64,000 bases of DNA from Porodaedalea pini (taxonomy: Eukaryota; Basidiomycota; Agaricomycetes; Hymenochaetales; Hymenochaetaceae). Positions 30,750 through 42,098 of the stretch are shown here, in pieces (the stretch's first letter is position 1; each line of letters begins with the position of its first letter). The notes under the pieces are model-generated. The model had not been told where the DNA came from. It did not search any database and saw only the letters and a list, made by a program, of their open reading frames with translations. The DNA lies in the NCBI GenBank assembly GCA_002794775.1, contig NBAY01000040.1, positions 1-64,000 of the forward strand, given 5' to 3'. The translations under genes were made by a program, and so were the position numbers.

Positions 30750-31940
30750 CTAACAGAGATAACCACAATGATGATAGAAAGCACGACAGTCCGCAGCACT
30801 GATAGACATGGTTTCACCGTAAAGCTTTGCGAATACCGAAGCGTCCATTTCCTCATCACTGAATTTGACCCGACGAAGTCGAGATTTCAGCAGAGAGAAT
30901 GCCAGCTTGATTGGGTTGAAGTCTGGAGAATACGTGGGGAGAAATTCCAGCTTCATGCCCCTGTGCAGAGTCAGATCAGTAAGAGCCCTGCATCGCAGCA
31001 CGACAGGTCAAAATAGACGGACCTTGACTCAATAAGTTCGTGGATTTCCAGTGACTTGTGGATTGTGCAGTTGTCCATCACCACAACAGAGTTTTGGGCT
31101 GGCCAAGGTTGCATGTGGTCTAAGAGATCCCTGATAAATGCAGAGAAGGAGGTGGCATTGAAGGATCCTTCCAGTATTGTACAGTCAAGCATGCCAGTCG
31201 AAGTGATTGCGGGCAAGATTGAATACCTAGAAGAGGCAAGCAGTCAGATCTGCAGTCATAAAGGTAAGCATCACACCTTTTTCCCTGTGTAAAGATCACT
31301 TTCCGACATGCCTGATAACCCTACAAAGCCCATGCTTTCTTCCTCAAGAAGGTACATCGGTCGCATGCGCTCTCGTCGACAAAGATGAGCTGTTCTGCCT
31401 CATATTGAGATCTCATTCTCAATGTGTACCAGAGCTGAGCGGACTCACTGCATTCAAGTGCCCTTTTTGATATCTTGAGCAGAGTAAGTTTGCTGATGCG
31501 AAGCCATAAGCATCACTGCACCATCTTCAGAGTGAACCCAGCCCGGCGCAGAGACCTCCATACTGTAGTGTCCAAAACCTTCTTGCCTGTTACCCTTTCC
31601 AGCTCCTCCCTCACCTTGTCTAAGTACTGGTCCTTGCAATGCTCTATCGTGCTCAAGAGATACTATAGTTCAGTTAGCCGCAGCGAGTCATTACAATTCA
31701 AAAAATGCACTCACCTGTGTATCTGCATAATCAAGCAACCTTGGTCTTCTGGTCCTCATGCCCTCCTGTCATAAATGCCCCATGCACTTGTGTTGAGCAA
31801 CAGTTCAGTGGATTGTTGCTCAATGGATATCTATTACCCTGGCCAGGTCATGCACGGTGAAAAGTCATGACTGATACAGTCTGAATATGATGTGTCTTGC
31901 ATCATCTGAGAGTGCCTTGCCTGAAACCATCATGGAACGA
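30750..31940 (-). pseudogene. Decayed Tc1/IS630-type DDE transposase
   Basis: Minus-strand reading in order: MMVSGKALSDDARHIIFRLY near 31,935, a helix-turn-helix part with LARVIDI and several stops, QEGMRTRRPRLLDYADTQ, an intron (about 31,665-31,716, GTGAGT...TATAG), YLDKVREELERVTGKK, LRRAGFTLKMVQ followed by a stop, LIFVDESACDR (first catalytic Asp), another stop, ILPAITSTGMLDCTILEG, VVVMDNCTIHK (second Asp) and LPTYSPDFNPIKLAFSLLK. In active members of this DDE_3 group the last motif has Glu (NPIE); here it is Lys. With at least four stops and this change it is inactive. Confidence 0.85.
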
Positions 31941-32163
31941 CCTGAGAGGAGGAGGAAGTAGAGTGTTGGCTTTTGTGTTTGCATGGCAGTGGCTTGGCTA
32001 ACATGTGCTCATGTGCTCACAGGTGTTGGTAGTATGCACAGAAATTTGAGCGTAGCAGTCGAAGCACAAAGCGAATGGACAGGAAACTTGCAGGGAAGAT
32101 GGCTTTTATGTGTCCAATAATTACACAAAAAGAATCATAATCTTAGCAGTCTTCTCGCCCGTG

Positions 32164-32608
32164 CTGCAAGACCTGTTGTGAGAAGAGGAAGGTGGAAAGA
32201 GCTCGAAGTGGAACACAAACCTTGCTGCTGCACCATGAATACTGCATGGATTGGCTTCAGACTTGCAGGAGCTGTTGGTATAGTCATATACTTAATTTAC
32301 AGTCATGGGAAAGAATTTTATAGGTAGATGTAGGGGAGCCATAATTTTTGAATCTCAGTGGAAATGGGTGAGAGAACAGACTGGCTGCACTTGTTTGATC
32401 TCCACCCACCTACACAGTCAATGTATTGCTCCCTATTTTACATATTTCTGCTCCTGAGAACCATGCCTATTTTTTGAGTACTTAATGAGCAGGTACTGCA
32501 CAGAATTTACAGAGAAAATCAACATTTATTCTATTTTTCGACGTTTTGGCTCAGACGCGGCTCATTTCACGTGAAATGCACGTGTCGCAGGACTTATGAA
32601 AATGGCTG
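32164..32608. mobile_element. Foldback MITE family A, right half only
   Basis: Matches the loop and right arm of family A from GCTGCAAGACCTGTTGTG to the terminus AAAATGGCTG, followed by TA (32,609-32,610). The left arm is missing. It lies about 220 bp upstream of the start of the decayed transposase, so it may be the 5' end of the autonomous parent of family A rather than a broken MITE. Confidence 0.8.
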
Positions 32609-32740
32609 TAATCCCATAGACGCGCGTGTCGCGAGCGTCAATCATCACTGCCTCCCTTTCTGCTGCTCGTACACCTTCACGAATGTCCCTCACAAAGCCA
32701 TTAGAGGCTCGCACTGTCCGCAACGACTGCGGCGACGAAA

Positions 32741-34337
32741 ATGGACCCGGTTAGCCTTTCGGATGGTGATTCTCCAATGTATAATCAACTCCAGCACCGA
32801 TCCCAGTTGCGCATGCCTGCTATCTGGCGGCGGTCCACAAGTACGTCGACTCATTTATATACCGTTTGAGGAGGACACTCTGGCCTGACGCATACTAGCT
32901 GAACACAGACATCAGTGGACCAGGCGTACGCTTCTCCTTTTATCTTCAGGCACTCTTTCTCGGTCAGTCTTGCCAATGGTGCTTGACTCTTTGTATTGTC
33001 AGACTGAATACGCGCCATTTTTAGGCCTAATGTCAGCGCTTTCCAACTCCGTCGATGAAATTACTGGAGCACTTTACACACTTATGGCGACAAATATCGC
33101 CATGGTGGTCACTTCGTTCATCTTAGGATTCCGAGGACAACCCGAGATGAGCTTGCACGACGCCATTGTCGTCTTCTACCTCCTCGCCATCTCATGGACT
33201 GCTATTTTCTCCAGCCTCCTGACCTACGTCCGCTTCGACGACAGCGACGCGACGCTCAATATTATCTATATAATCCATTCCTATATGATCTTCGCCTTTG
33301 TTCTTGCCGTCCTCATCACTGCGCACACGTTCGGCACCACCCCACGGTGCAACCCGCATGCTGTCGTGGTCATCTTCAAAGCTTTCCCCGCACTCACTGC
33401 AGGCCGATTTCTTGCCTTCGTTGTCATCGCAATCATCCTCGTAGGTTATACTTTGCTTACGATCAACGACTACGGGGGTTTCGATCGAAGTCGATATGGT
33501 GCACTTGGAAGGTGGTTCATGAAATAGAAGGTGGGAAGGCAAGAGGAGGTGGAGGAGATCAAAACGGAAGGAGCATCTCGGGCTGCGGAAGGAAACTTGC
33601 GCTGGATGCCCGGGGACCCGGAGCGAGGCTTTAATAGGCCGGGACCGAAGAGTCGCGCAGACTCTGTCGCTAGACAGCAGGAAGATAGATTCCAACCTAT
33701 CACTGTTCCAGGCGGGCTCCAGACTGAGATGGCCGCCATCGTCGTTCTCTGGGCGCTGTCCGTCATGAACACCGAGCTGCTCATCCTACGGAACCGCTTT
33801 GATGGTGGCGGCGACGGGATTGGTCCAAGCCTGTGGGGCTTCGGTCAGATCCTCCCGATGTTCCTCGTTATCCTTCCATTCATTAATCTCTCGAAAGCCC
33901 TCATCGGGCTATTTTTTCGTAAGAGCAAGCATGTCAGGACTGTTCACAGGATGCATATACTCATACGGGAGCCTATGCCTCGTCGTACAGCGACTGGCAA
34001 TAACGGACATGGTCACACTCGCGGGCCTCGTCCCGTGCCGCCGCGAACGGCTTATAATGCGCACCGGCCAGAGTGGATACCGTCCTTCTTCCAGCATGCA
34101 GGTACGGCTAATGCGGGCGCGGCCGGCAGACAGCCGTCTGCGCGCATCTCTGTAAATTCCATACACTCTAACCCGATAAAACTCATCCCTGATGTGAAGG
34201 ATGAAGAGGATGTCAACGGAGAAACAAATCTGCGCAGGAACTCGTCACCCACTCCCTCATCGGTCTCTGTACTGGGCTCGTCCTCATCATCCTTACGAAC
34301 GGGTGGATACGCGACTGCCGAAGAAGATAATGTCTAA
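32741..34337 (+). pseudogene. Fungal 7-TM membrane protein gene with in-frame TAG
   Basis: A multi-spanning membrane protein of a type common and expanded in Agaricomycetes; function unknown. Exons 32,741-32,840, 32,909-32,962 (ISGPGVRFSFYLQALFLG) and 33,025 onward join in frame (introns 68 and 62 nt). Five hydrophobic segments come before TAG at 33,525-33,527 (218 aa). The same frame then stays open for 269 further codons to 34,337 and supplies two more hydrophobic segments (AAIVVLWALSVMNTELLI, WGFGQILPMFLVILPFINLS) and a Ser-rich tail. The TAG sits where a Trp would be natural (WFMK-stop-KVGRQ), so one G-to-A change may have truncated it. Alternatively a missed intron or readthrough. Confidence 0.6.
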
Positions 34338-34830
34338 GGTTTAAAGTATGTGTATTATCGAGTCTTTCTGCCTTCATCTCTATCCTTGTTAACAGGCCTG
34401 GAAGATTTCTCAGGTGTCAAGCACGTCCACGCCAAGCGACCATATGAGTCGCTGTTCAGCTCAGCTTCCTTTTCTATATTTCATACTTCCCCTTTCCCTT
34501 TTTTGTGCTTGTTCAGGTTATACTCAATACTATGTGCGCGTTCGATGAAGTCAAAAAAACAATGTCGACACAGAGTATTCGGGTCCGGGGCGAAGGTGGT
34601 TCGATACCTTTCGTCGGAGAGGCTGAAGAACTACTCGCCCATTCTTTGTCCGCCGGATCGGTCAAGGACATGATCGACCCGTTTACCAGATGCAGTGGGC
34701 CGTTAGTTACAAGTGCTACAAGGCTCGATAAACATGCCTGTTATCATATGCAGGAGTCAAGAAGAAGCCAAGGAAAATACAATGTATGGTGATAATTGCC
34801 AGATAGAAGCCAGTTGCACTGCACAGTCTC
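34338..34830. other. Intergenic, no gene recognised
   Basis: Downstream of the 7-TM gene. Overlapping open frames at 34,350-34,792 have no recognisable features. Confidence 0.35.
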
Positions 34831-35515
34831 GTCTCTCTTAGCAGCTAAACTCCATTCACTGCATGGTTGTGCATACTGATTTATTGCTGTTCGATCGTTC
34901 TCACACTCCGCAAACTCTTACTAACTCGGAATCCTCTAAGACATTTTCTCACACCTTTCGCCGCCTGATCTGACCAAAGAACCTGGAAGACGGGTCATCC
35001 AGCAACAACATCCGGAGCTCTAGAAGAGTGACATTGCTCTTGTAACGGTATGTCGTTTGACTTATCCACATGCACCTCTGCCACTAACCCAAGATCTTAA
35101 GAATGAATAACCACTTCATAAGTTAATCGCTCCCCGGATCGCGTGAGACTCCGTTCAAACAGTCGTCCAGATTAAGGACTCCTTACGAGGTGGCAGCCTT
35201 CCTGGGTACAAGGCCTTCTGGCTTCGGTGGAACTCTCGCGGGATGGGATGTATCGCAGATAAGTATAACCCAAAGGTAAAAAGAAAAGTTGTGGCCTGAC
35301 TGAGTTCGCCGAATGTCTTCGAAGATCAAGGGCAGGGGAAGCTGGACGTTGAATGCCTGGACTAGTTTGCGTTGGGCTTCGTTTGAGAGTACCCGCGATA
35401 GCTTAGTACTTATCTACTCCGGCATACTCAGATTACCGGTTGAGACTTGAGACTTGAGACTTGAATTCAAAGGTAGGGAACCGCATAACTCAGTTGGATC
35501 TTATCCCCAATTGCA

Positions 35516-35719
35516 CTAGCTGACAAAGGCTTTATCTTCAGTTAGAGCAACAGAGATGGCCTGTTTTGTATGCGCTCGGTCGAATAGAATCTGCGAGCTG
35601 TCACCATAATGTATATCCCCTCTGACCTTTCCTTTCTCGACAGATCCATCGGTGCATGCCAATGGAGAGGACACCAAGTTGAATTCCAAGATCCTACCCG
35701 AAGTGTTTGTCACCCGCAC
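35516..35719 (-). other. Unknown frame inside left repeat
   Basis: A 67-codon frame (ILEFNLVSSPLACTDGSVEK, SQILFDRAHTKQ) that is open here but broken by stops in the other repeat copy. Possibly an exon of a gene carried by the repeat. Not recognised. Confidence 0.25.
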
Positions 35720-35744
35720 TCAATAACACAAGTGCAAGATGGTC

Positions 35745-35858
35745 CTAATGATCCCTTAGGTCATCAAAATCCGCACTTGAATCTCCGCGGAAAGCTCGCT
35801 TCTGCTGATAAGAAAATCTCGATTTCTCATATAGAATGCAGCGGTGCTCGACCTGCAT
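35745..35858 (-). CDS. 37-aa ORF conserved in both repeat copies
   Basis: MQVEHRCILYEKSRF...FDDLRDH, the same length and stop position as the copy at 48,209-48,322, with six or seven amino-acid differences and no indel, although the surrounding DNA has many indels. It may be an exon or a small peptide. Low confidence. Confidence 0.25.
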   Translation of the reverse strand: MQVEHRCILYEKSRFSYQQKRAFRGDSSADFDDLRDH

Positions 35859-36840
35859 ACAGGTCAGGAGAGTAATGACTGCGGAGCGTATATACACGCA
35901 CCATCCAAGGATAAATGATCGATTGCAGCTATTTTTATTCGTTCAGATTCCGAGTGCGGAGATGGAGAAGGGACGCGTACGCTATGCTTCATCAGGGTTC
36001 CATAATCCCAGGTGCTTTTTATCCCCTCACCACCCAGCATTCAACACCTTGATTTCGACTTTCGCGTCGCATCATTGATATCGTCATTTTCCCTTTTCTT
36101 CCAATCCATGAGTTCACAGAGACCGCGAACAGAGGACCTCCGTCTCAAATTCCGCGCCGCGGCGTCTCTTATCAACGCTACGAAGTCCCGAACAGAAGAC
36201 AAGATCTGAATCACTGGATTATCCTCGAGATAGGCGGACACAATATATACATACGTAAAGAATCAACACACTCGTCAAAGATGTCGAAACACAATTCAAT
36301 ATTCCCATAAGTCTTCATGGCATGCCTGACCTTCAAATACACTGAACGCTCTTCACGCACGGCTCGGAGTCACCAATCCATCTCTAGATTACCCGCCTGG
36401 TACCCGACCAAGTCTTGGTATGCAGCCAACTGAATAGAAAGTGGCTCTGGAATGATTGGCGAAGCCTCGAAGGTTCACATGGTACAGCTATATACGTATG
36501 TAGTGTATGCTCTTCAATCTTGCTCCTCGAGGTCGAAGCCCCCTTAGTCGCTTCCGAACTTCGAAAGCTCCCGTCGCACCTACTCTATCATTTTCAGTTC
36601 AACTTTCGCGGATGGCGGGGTGCAGTTTGTCGTCTTCCATATCAAGTGATATGCGAGTTCCAAGTGCACGAGCACGCTCGGCACATATGTATGCGCATTA
36701 ATATTGTGCACTTGTCCAGTTGTGCCAGTCGTCACGGAGTGGCTGATAAGAGATATCCGACGATTCCTCGGTCTCGCGGATGCTTGCATGCTGTTCGTTT
36801 GTATCTACAGTACATAAATACTCACTATCGCACTTGATGG

Positions 36841-37371
36841 CTTTAGTTCTTCGGACTGACAAAGCCAAGAAGACAAAAATAAATACTTATCTTTATTTTT
36901 CAAGTACTTCGAATAGGAGGGAATACACTATATACATCAACAAAGACAAATATGCGTCGAGCATAGTACTAGTATGATGCTGCAAACGAACGAAGCCGAC
37001 AGAAAGGGGAAGGAGGGGAACTTTTTAGGACAAAGAAGCGACGACGAGCGACGACATAAACCGGAACACTGCATGAAAAACGACAACTATAGCAAAACTA
37101 TAGCAAAATGATAGCAAGGATGTTAACAAGGAGAAGGACACAGAAAGTGTTTTGGGAGAATGACGAGGGGTGTAGGAGGGAGAAGAGATAGGAAATTACA
37201 GAGCACATTTAGACAGATGGATGAAAACAAGGGCCTGGTCTCAAGTCTGATACGCATATACAGCAGTGTACATGACATGAGAGTACACAGGCCACCTCAC
37301 GAAGAGGACGACGAGGGGAAAAAATTAGGCATGAACAACCACGACAGACACAGAGTAGTCTGAATCGAGTT
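36841..37371. other. No gene recognised
   Basis: AT-rich then GA-rich sequence between the repeat and the next frame; probably regulatory or 3' flanking. Confidence 0.35.
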
Positions 37372-37650
37372 TCATGACACGATAGTCACGAGCCGCGAAG
37401 TGCACTGAAGGACACACCTGGTAGCCAGGTCGCCCACGACGAGCCCTCCACATACAATCCATCCCATCACCAAGATGTACTTCGCACAGGCCGGTGGCAC
37501 TGCCCCCGAGAGAGCAGCCGCAGCACAAAACCCGGAGACAGCGATGGCACACGATGCGAAAGCTTGCGTGCCATCTAACCCGGACCGTCTACTTAGACAA
37601 TGTCCAGACCCGCATACGGAGACACGGCGACGAAAAGCAGTAGAAGGCAT
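37372..37650 (-). other. Hydrophobic frame, possible membrane-protein exon
   Basis: 92 codons with a long hydrophobic stretch (AFASCAIAVSGFCAAAALSG, then YILVMGWIVCGGLVVGDLAT) ending CTSRLVTIVS. About 105 bp at its 3' end (37,345-37,450) recur in direct sense at 55,777-55,880 (RCVLQCTSRL). No full gene could be assembled. Confidence 0.3.
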
Positions 37651-38640
37651 ATCCGTACATCGTGGCGACTAGCACCTAGTGTACCCGATCCCCGAGACGC
37701 ATCCCAAGCATCTCTTTGAAATCCACTCTCTAAGCTTCACTCACGAGGCTCTGGCAGGTGCCTGTCTAATGTAGCTTGTCTTTGAGTTCGCCGCAATGAT
37801 AAACATGGCCAGCATCCGACGAGTCGACAATAGATCTTCTCGTCAGGAGAGATGCGGTTTTCCGGTACGTCCCTCGACAGCATTGCTGTCCGACCCTGCT
37901 GGAGTCGATCGAGGAGGATTAGAACGCTCAGACCTTAGCCCGCTCGCGAGGCGGATGCGCATAGCACCTGTAGGGAGCGAGCGTCGCGGCTTTGAATCTG
38001 TCGTCATTGATATTGAAGAAAAGACAGAAGAGAAAATTTTCTGAAGAACTGACTAGGCGTGAGAATGCACTACTCCTTTCATCTACATTTTCTGTCCATG
38101 GTCTGCTGCGATTTGGACTGACTTCAATATTAATATTAATCAGTATCGCACAGAAGACTAGGTCATAACCTCGGAATGCATGACTCTGTCTCATATTCTG
38201 GGCTTTTCCAATCTTTTTCCATCTGCCTGAGTCATTTTCTCCATCGACAATTTCATGAGGACCCGGATATAGCACAGTCCTCCACGAGATAGGAAATCCA
38301 TGCATCATGTATCATGCATGACATTGCCATCGCCCGGAAATGAAAAAAAAAAAAAGTTGAGCTTTCAAGCCTCTTTATTTCCCAGTCAACCGCCAACCAG
38401 CCTCCTACTTGTTGCCCTCCCTTACACTGTCCGTCACGTCTTCTTGAATGGCCATCATAGAGTGTTTATAAAGGCCTGTGCTGTCGAAAGATGAAAGCAG
38501 TAATTAAAACAGGACTCGTCGAGCTCTTCGGATGGCGAGCTGGTTCTGCGGTGTTTAGCCAACTTCAGCATCAACCTAAACTGTGCGTGCTCATTGGTCC
38601 ACAAGTGCGTACTAACGGAGAAGGACAGTCTGACATAGCA
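37651..38640. other. No gene recognised
   Basis: Several short overlapping frames with no protein-like features. Contains an A13 tract near 38,342-38,355. Confidence 0.35.
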
Positions 38641-39325
38641 CATACAATAACAGCTGAACACAGACGGACATCAGTGGACCAGGCGTATGCTTCTCTTTCT
38701 ACCTCCAGGCGCTCTTTCTCAGCGAGTCTTTACCAATCGCGCTTGATTCTTTATCATCGAACTGAGCGAGCATCGTTGTTTAGGCCTGATGTTGGCGCTG
38801 TCCAACTCCGTCGACGAAATCACTGGTGCGCTTTACATACACACTCGTGGCGACCAATATCAATTTCGCTATGGTGGTCATCTTCAGATTCCGAGGGCAG
38901 ATACGAGATGTGCTCCTGCACGGACGCCATCAGCGTCTTCCTATGCCTCTTCCAAGTCGCAATCTCCCGGACCACTAAACTGTATTCCTCAGCCTACCGA
39001 CCTACACCTGCTTCAAGTACAGCGACAACAGCACCACGCGCAAGGGTATTATCTACATAACTCCGAGTCATCCCTGCGTGCTCTTTGGCTTTTTGTCCTT
39101 GCCGTCTTCATGAATGCGTGCGCACACGTTCGGTTCACGCCTCCTCGATGTCAGCGCACACGCCGTCGTGGGTTCTTACATATTCAAGCCTTTCCTGCGC
39201 TCACTGCAGGTCGCTTTTCTCGCTTCTTGTCGTCCTCGCCATTAAGAGTGTCCTCGTTATCTAATACATCATCCATCGCTTACGACCAACGACTACGGGA
39301 TGCGTTTCGGTTTTTTAATTTATGA
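38641..39325 (+). pseudogene. Decayed copy of the 7-TM gene at 32,741
   Basis: The DNA follows the 7-TM gene from ACATCAGTGGACCAGGCGTA, through LALSNSVDEITGALY, to TACGACCAACGACTACGGGA, with many indels and frameshifts and missing the C-terminal part. The intron between the two conserved exons is still recognisable. Clearly non-functional. Confidence 0.75.
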
Positions 39326-42098
39326 AAAAAAAAAAAGGCTGATATCGTGCTCCTAAAAGTCGGATTTACTGTGTGGAGCGCGATTCGAAAAAGGAGGGAA
39401 AAAAATAAAAAAATAAGGGGAAGGTGGAGGAAATCACTAACTGAAAGGCTGTGTCTCCCGGAGCGGCAAAGGGGAATAATATTAATGTGGCTTGGGTAGG
39501 GCGGGGTCATCAGAGATGCGTAGCGGGGCTTTTTGTACTGTATAGTATTACTAGACTAGTAACTGAAGAGTCTGGCTGGTGCCTTGGCGGGCACTTTGAC
39601 ATGTATAGCCGGGAGATGGCAAGTTCCAGCCCTCTCGGTGTGCAAGGGCGGAGGAAAAAAAAAAAACTCATGCACATGCTCATGCTCATCTTAGTACTTG
39701 GGTGCTGTCTGTCTGAAAGAACTAGTGCTGGGCCTGCTCGGGGCTTTGAATGGTGAGTGGCGACCCGCGAGGGGGTTGGTGCGAGCCTGTTGCGGACCCT
39801 ACGTCTTATGTATGTCTTTCGAAGAAATGTTCAGATGGGGTATTTTTTTTTGATTATACTGTATCTATGGTTTTTTCTTGTCTTGTTTTGTTCGATACAA
39901 TCAGTAGTATTAGTATTGCATTTCGAGTGCTGGATCATTGACTATTTAGGGGGCGGCGGCGGCTTCGAGCGCATGTGCTCGGAGGTAAGCGTACTGTATG
40001 TACGTCGAAGAGAGAGAGAGAGGCGCGCAATATGGCAACGTGCAAGGGAACGATTCGGCGATGTCGAGTTTTTTTTTTTTTTTCTTGTCTTGTACCCGAA
40101 TGAGGTCTGGCTATCCTTATGATCTTTGATCTTTGATGCGAGAACTCGGAGCCCCGTCTAATAATTCTGACACAGGGTGAAATGTTGGGAGGAAGTTGCG
40201 ACGTGATTGACTTTTCTGAAATTGACTCGGAGGCTTTTTTGCTCTTTCTATTCTATTCTATGGAGGGAGGACCCGGGGAGGGGGGAGGGGAGTAGAAGCG
40301 GGAGCGGCAAACAGTACTAGTGTAAGGAGAAGCTTGAGGGAAGGAGAAGAGAAGAAGAGAAGGAGAGGAGGAGAGCGGTGCGTACGTACATATACAATAT
40401 ACAATATACAATATGATCGGGGAACACCATCAAAGCAGAGCGCACACAGACGAGTCATTCGGAATCAGAATCAGAAACACACTCTAGATCTCCGGACGGT
40501 TCTCTTCTCTTCTCATTCCTTCGATCATGCGGTTCTCGTTTCTTCTTCTTCTGTTGCTTGTTTTTTTATTGAGGGCTCAGTACTAGTGACAGTAGATCCC
40601 TTTTTCTTTTTTTTTTTCGCGGAGACGGCCGCACGCTTCTCCGCTCCGAGCCTTCCCTCCTAGAAAAGGGTTGGTAGTAATGATGAATAGTAATGGAGCG
40701 AGAAGAAGTGACCTTGGGCTGGGTGCACTAGCTCGCGGGCTCCGTGTATCTGTGTATCTGCGTATCTGTGGGCGACCCGGAGACTCGGGAACAAAGGTGA
40801 GGCCGTTGGGGTGATAGACAAGCATAAGTATTGCTGATAATATTAATCTATCCAAGTAGAGCAGAGCAGAACGGAACAGATGGAGAGTACAATATAAAGA
40901 TAAAGTGGGAGACCTGGAATTGGAGCGGAGTGCTCCGACTCGAAGGATATGTACATGTATCTGATCCTGATCCTGAGCACGAGATCGAGATCGAGATGGG
41001 GGGCGTGAGATCAGGGAAGGAAAGGTTTCTTTCTTTCTTCGCGGGGAACAGAAGAAGCGCGGGAAGACGACGGAGAGGTTGGAAGAGAACAAAGCACGTG
41101 TTTACGCTGCGGGAAGCGCGTGTACTCGGCCTGCGTCGGCGAAAGAGAAGTGTGGATGGTCTGGGCGTCGTGTGTGGCACGTGCATCGAAAAGATTGCGA
41201 GCAGAAACATGCATGGAGTCGTGCGTTCCCTTTGCGCCAGGCACCGGGATCACGCCTCACCGGAAGTAAAATACTAAAAAGTTGGCGCCACGGCGATCTA
41301 TCTAATGTATACGCGATTACGTTGGCGGAACAAAGGGAAAGAGAAAGAAAAAGAAAAAGGGAAGCAAACTGTAGTGCACGTTGATCGCCGATCACAATAC
41401 ATCCCCATCCATCCCTTTGATCTCAGCTGCCCGATCTTCCTTGTTTTAATCTGCGGATGCCCGCGATACATGCACGCTTTTGCCTCTAGTACTAGTTGGC
41501 ATGTAGAGATTATCCTCTCGGAGTCGCCCAAGCGCAGAACAAACGGAAGCAAATGTACACGGATACAGATTCATTTCAGATACAGGGTCGCGCCCTACAG
41601 GGAGTCAGGAACGCGTTTGTTCTCGCACTGGCGACTGGGGGTGTTACATATACATATAAATTCCGTCTCCGTTCCAGTTTGCGTTTTTCCCATCTTACGC
41701 TCGCGCTTACGGCCCCCCCCCCCCCTCTCTCTTACGGCAGTCCTCTCTTGCTCCCCCGCCGTCCTTCCTTTCCTTCTCCTTCCCTCGCTGCTCGCAGGGC
41801 GGAGTCGGAGTCTGAGCGTTGTTTTCACACTTCGCAGGGCAATCACATCGCCTCGCAATCGTGTTTCCCATCGCACACACGCACACACGCATCGCAGGCT
41901 CTGCGCCGAACTTAGAATATCTCGTACGTGTACGTGACACCCCCGCATTTCGTATCGTGCGCCCGGACTCGGGAATCTGAGTGCCGTCTCTATCTGTCGT
42001 CTATCTGTCCCCAGTCTTCTTTCTTGTCGACGCCGACGCCGACGCCGACGCCTACCCGCCCCGCCGGCGTCCGTCGCTCCTGGCAACTGGCAGCTGGC
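39326..42098. other. Long non-coding stretch upstream of bZIP gene
   Basis: About 2.8 kb with homopolymer tracts, GA-rich patches (near 40,008-40,022 and 40,330-40,375), a TATACAATATACAATATA run near 40,390-40,412, and C-rich sequence near 41,710-41,725. The last kilobase is pyrimidine-rich with many short upstream ATGs and may be a long 5' leader. Overlapping frames in this stretch look like chance ORFs. Confidence 0.4.

Larger units (their letters stand above)
34831..36840. repeat. Inverted 2-kb repeat, left copy
   Basis: Diverged inverted copy of 47,045-49,248 (perhaps 80-88% identical, with indels). The outer edge is sharp: GTCTCTCTTAGCAGCTA at 34,831 pairs with TAGCTGCTAAGAGAGAC ending at 49,248. 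The inner edge is near TATCGCACTTGATGG at 36,840. Landmarks include a GACTTGA triple repeat near 35,442-35,465 and TAGCTGCAATCGATC. No transposase or LTR structure seen. Confidence 0.8.
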
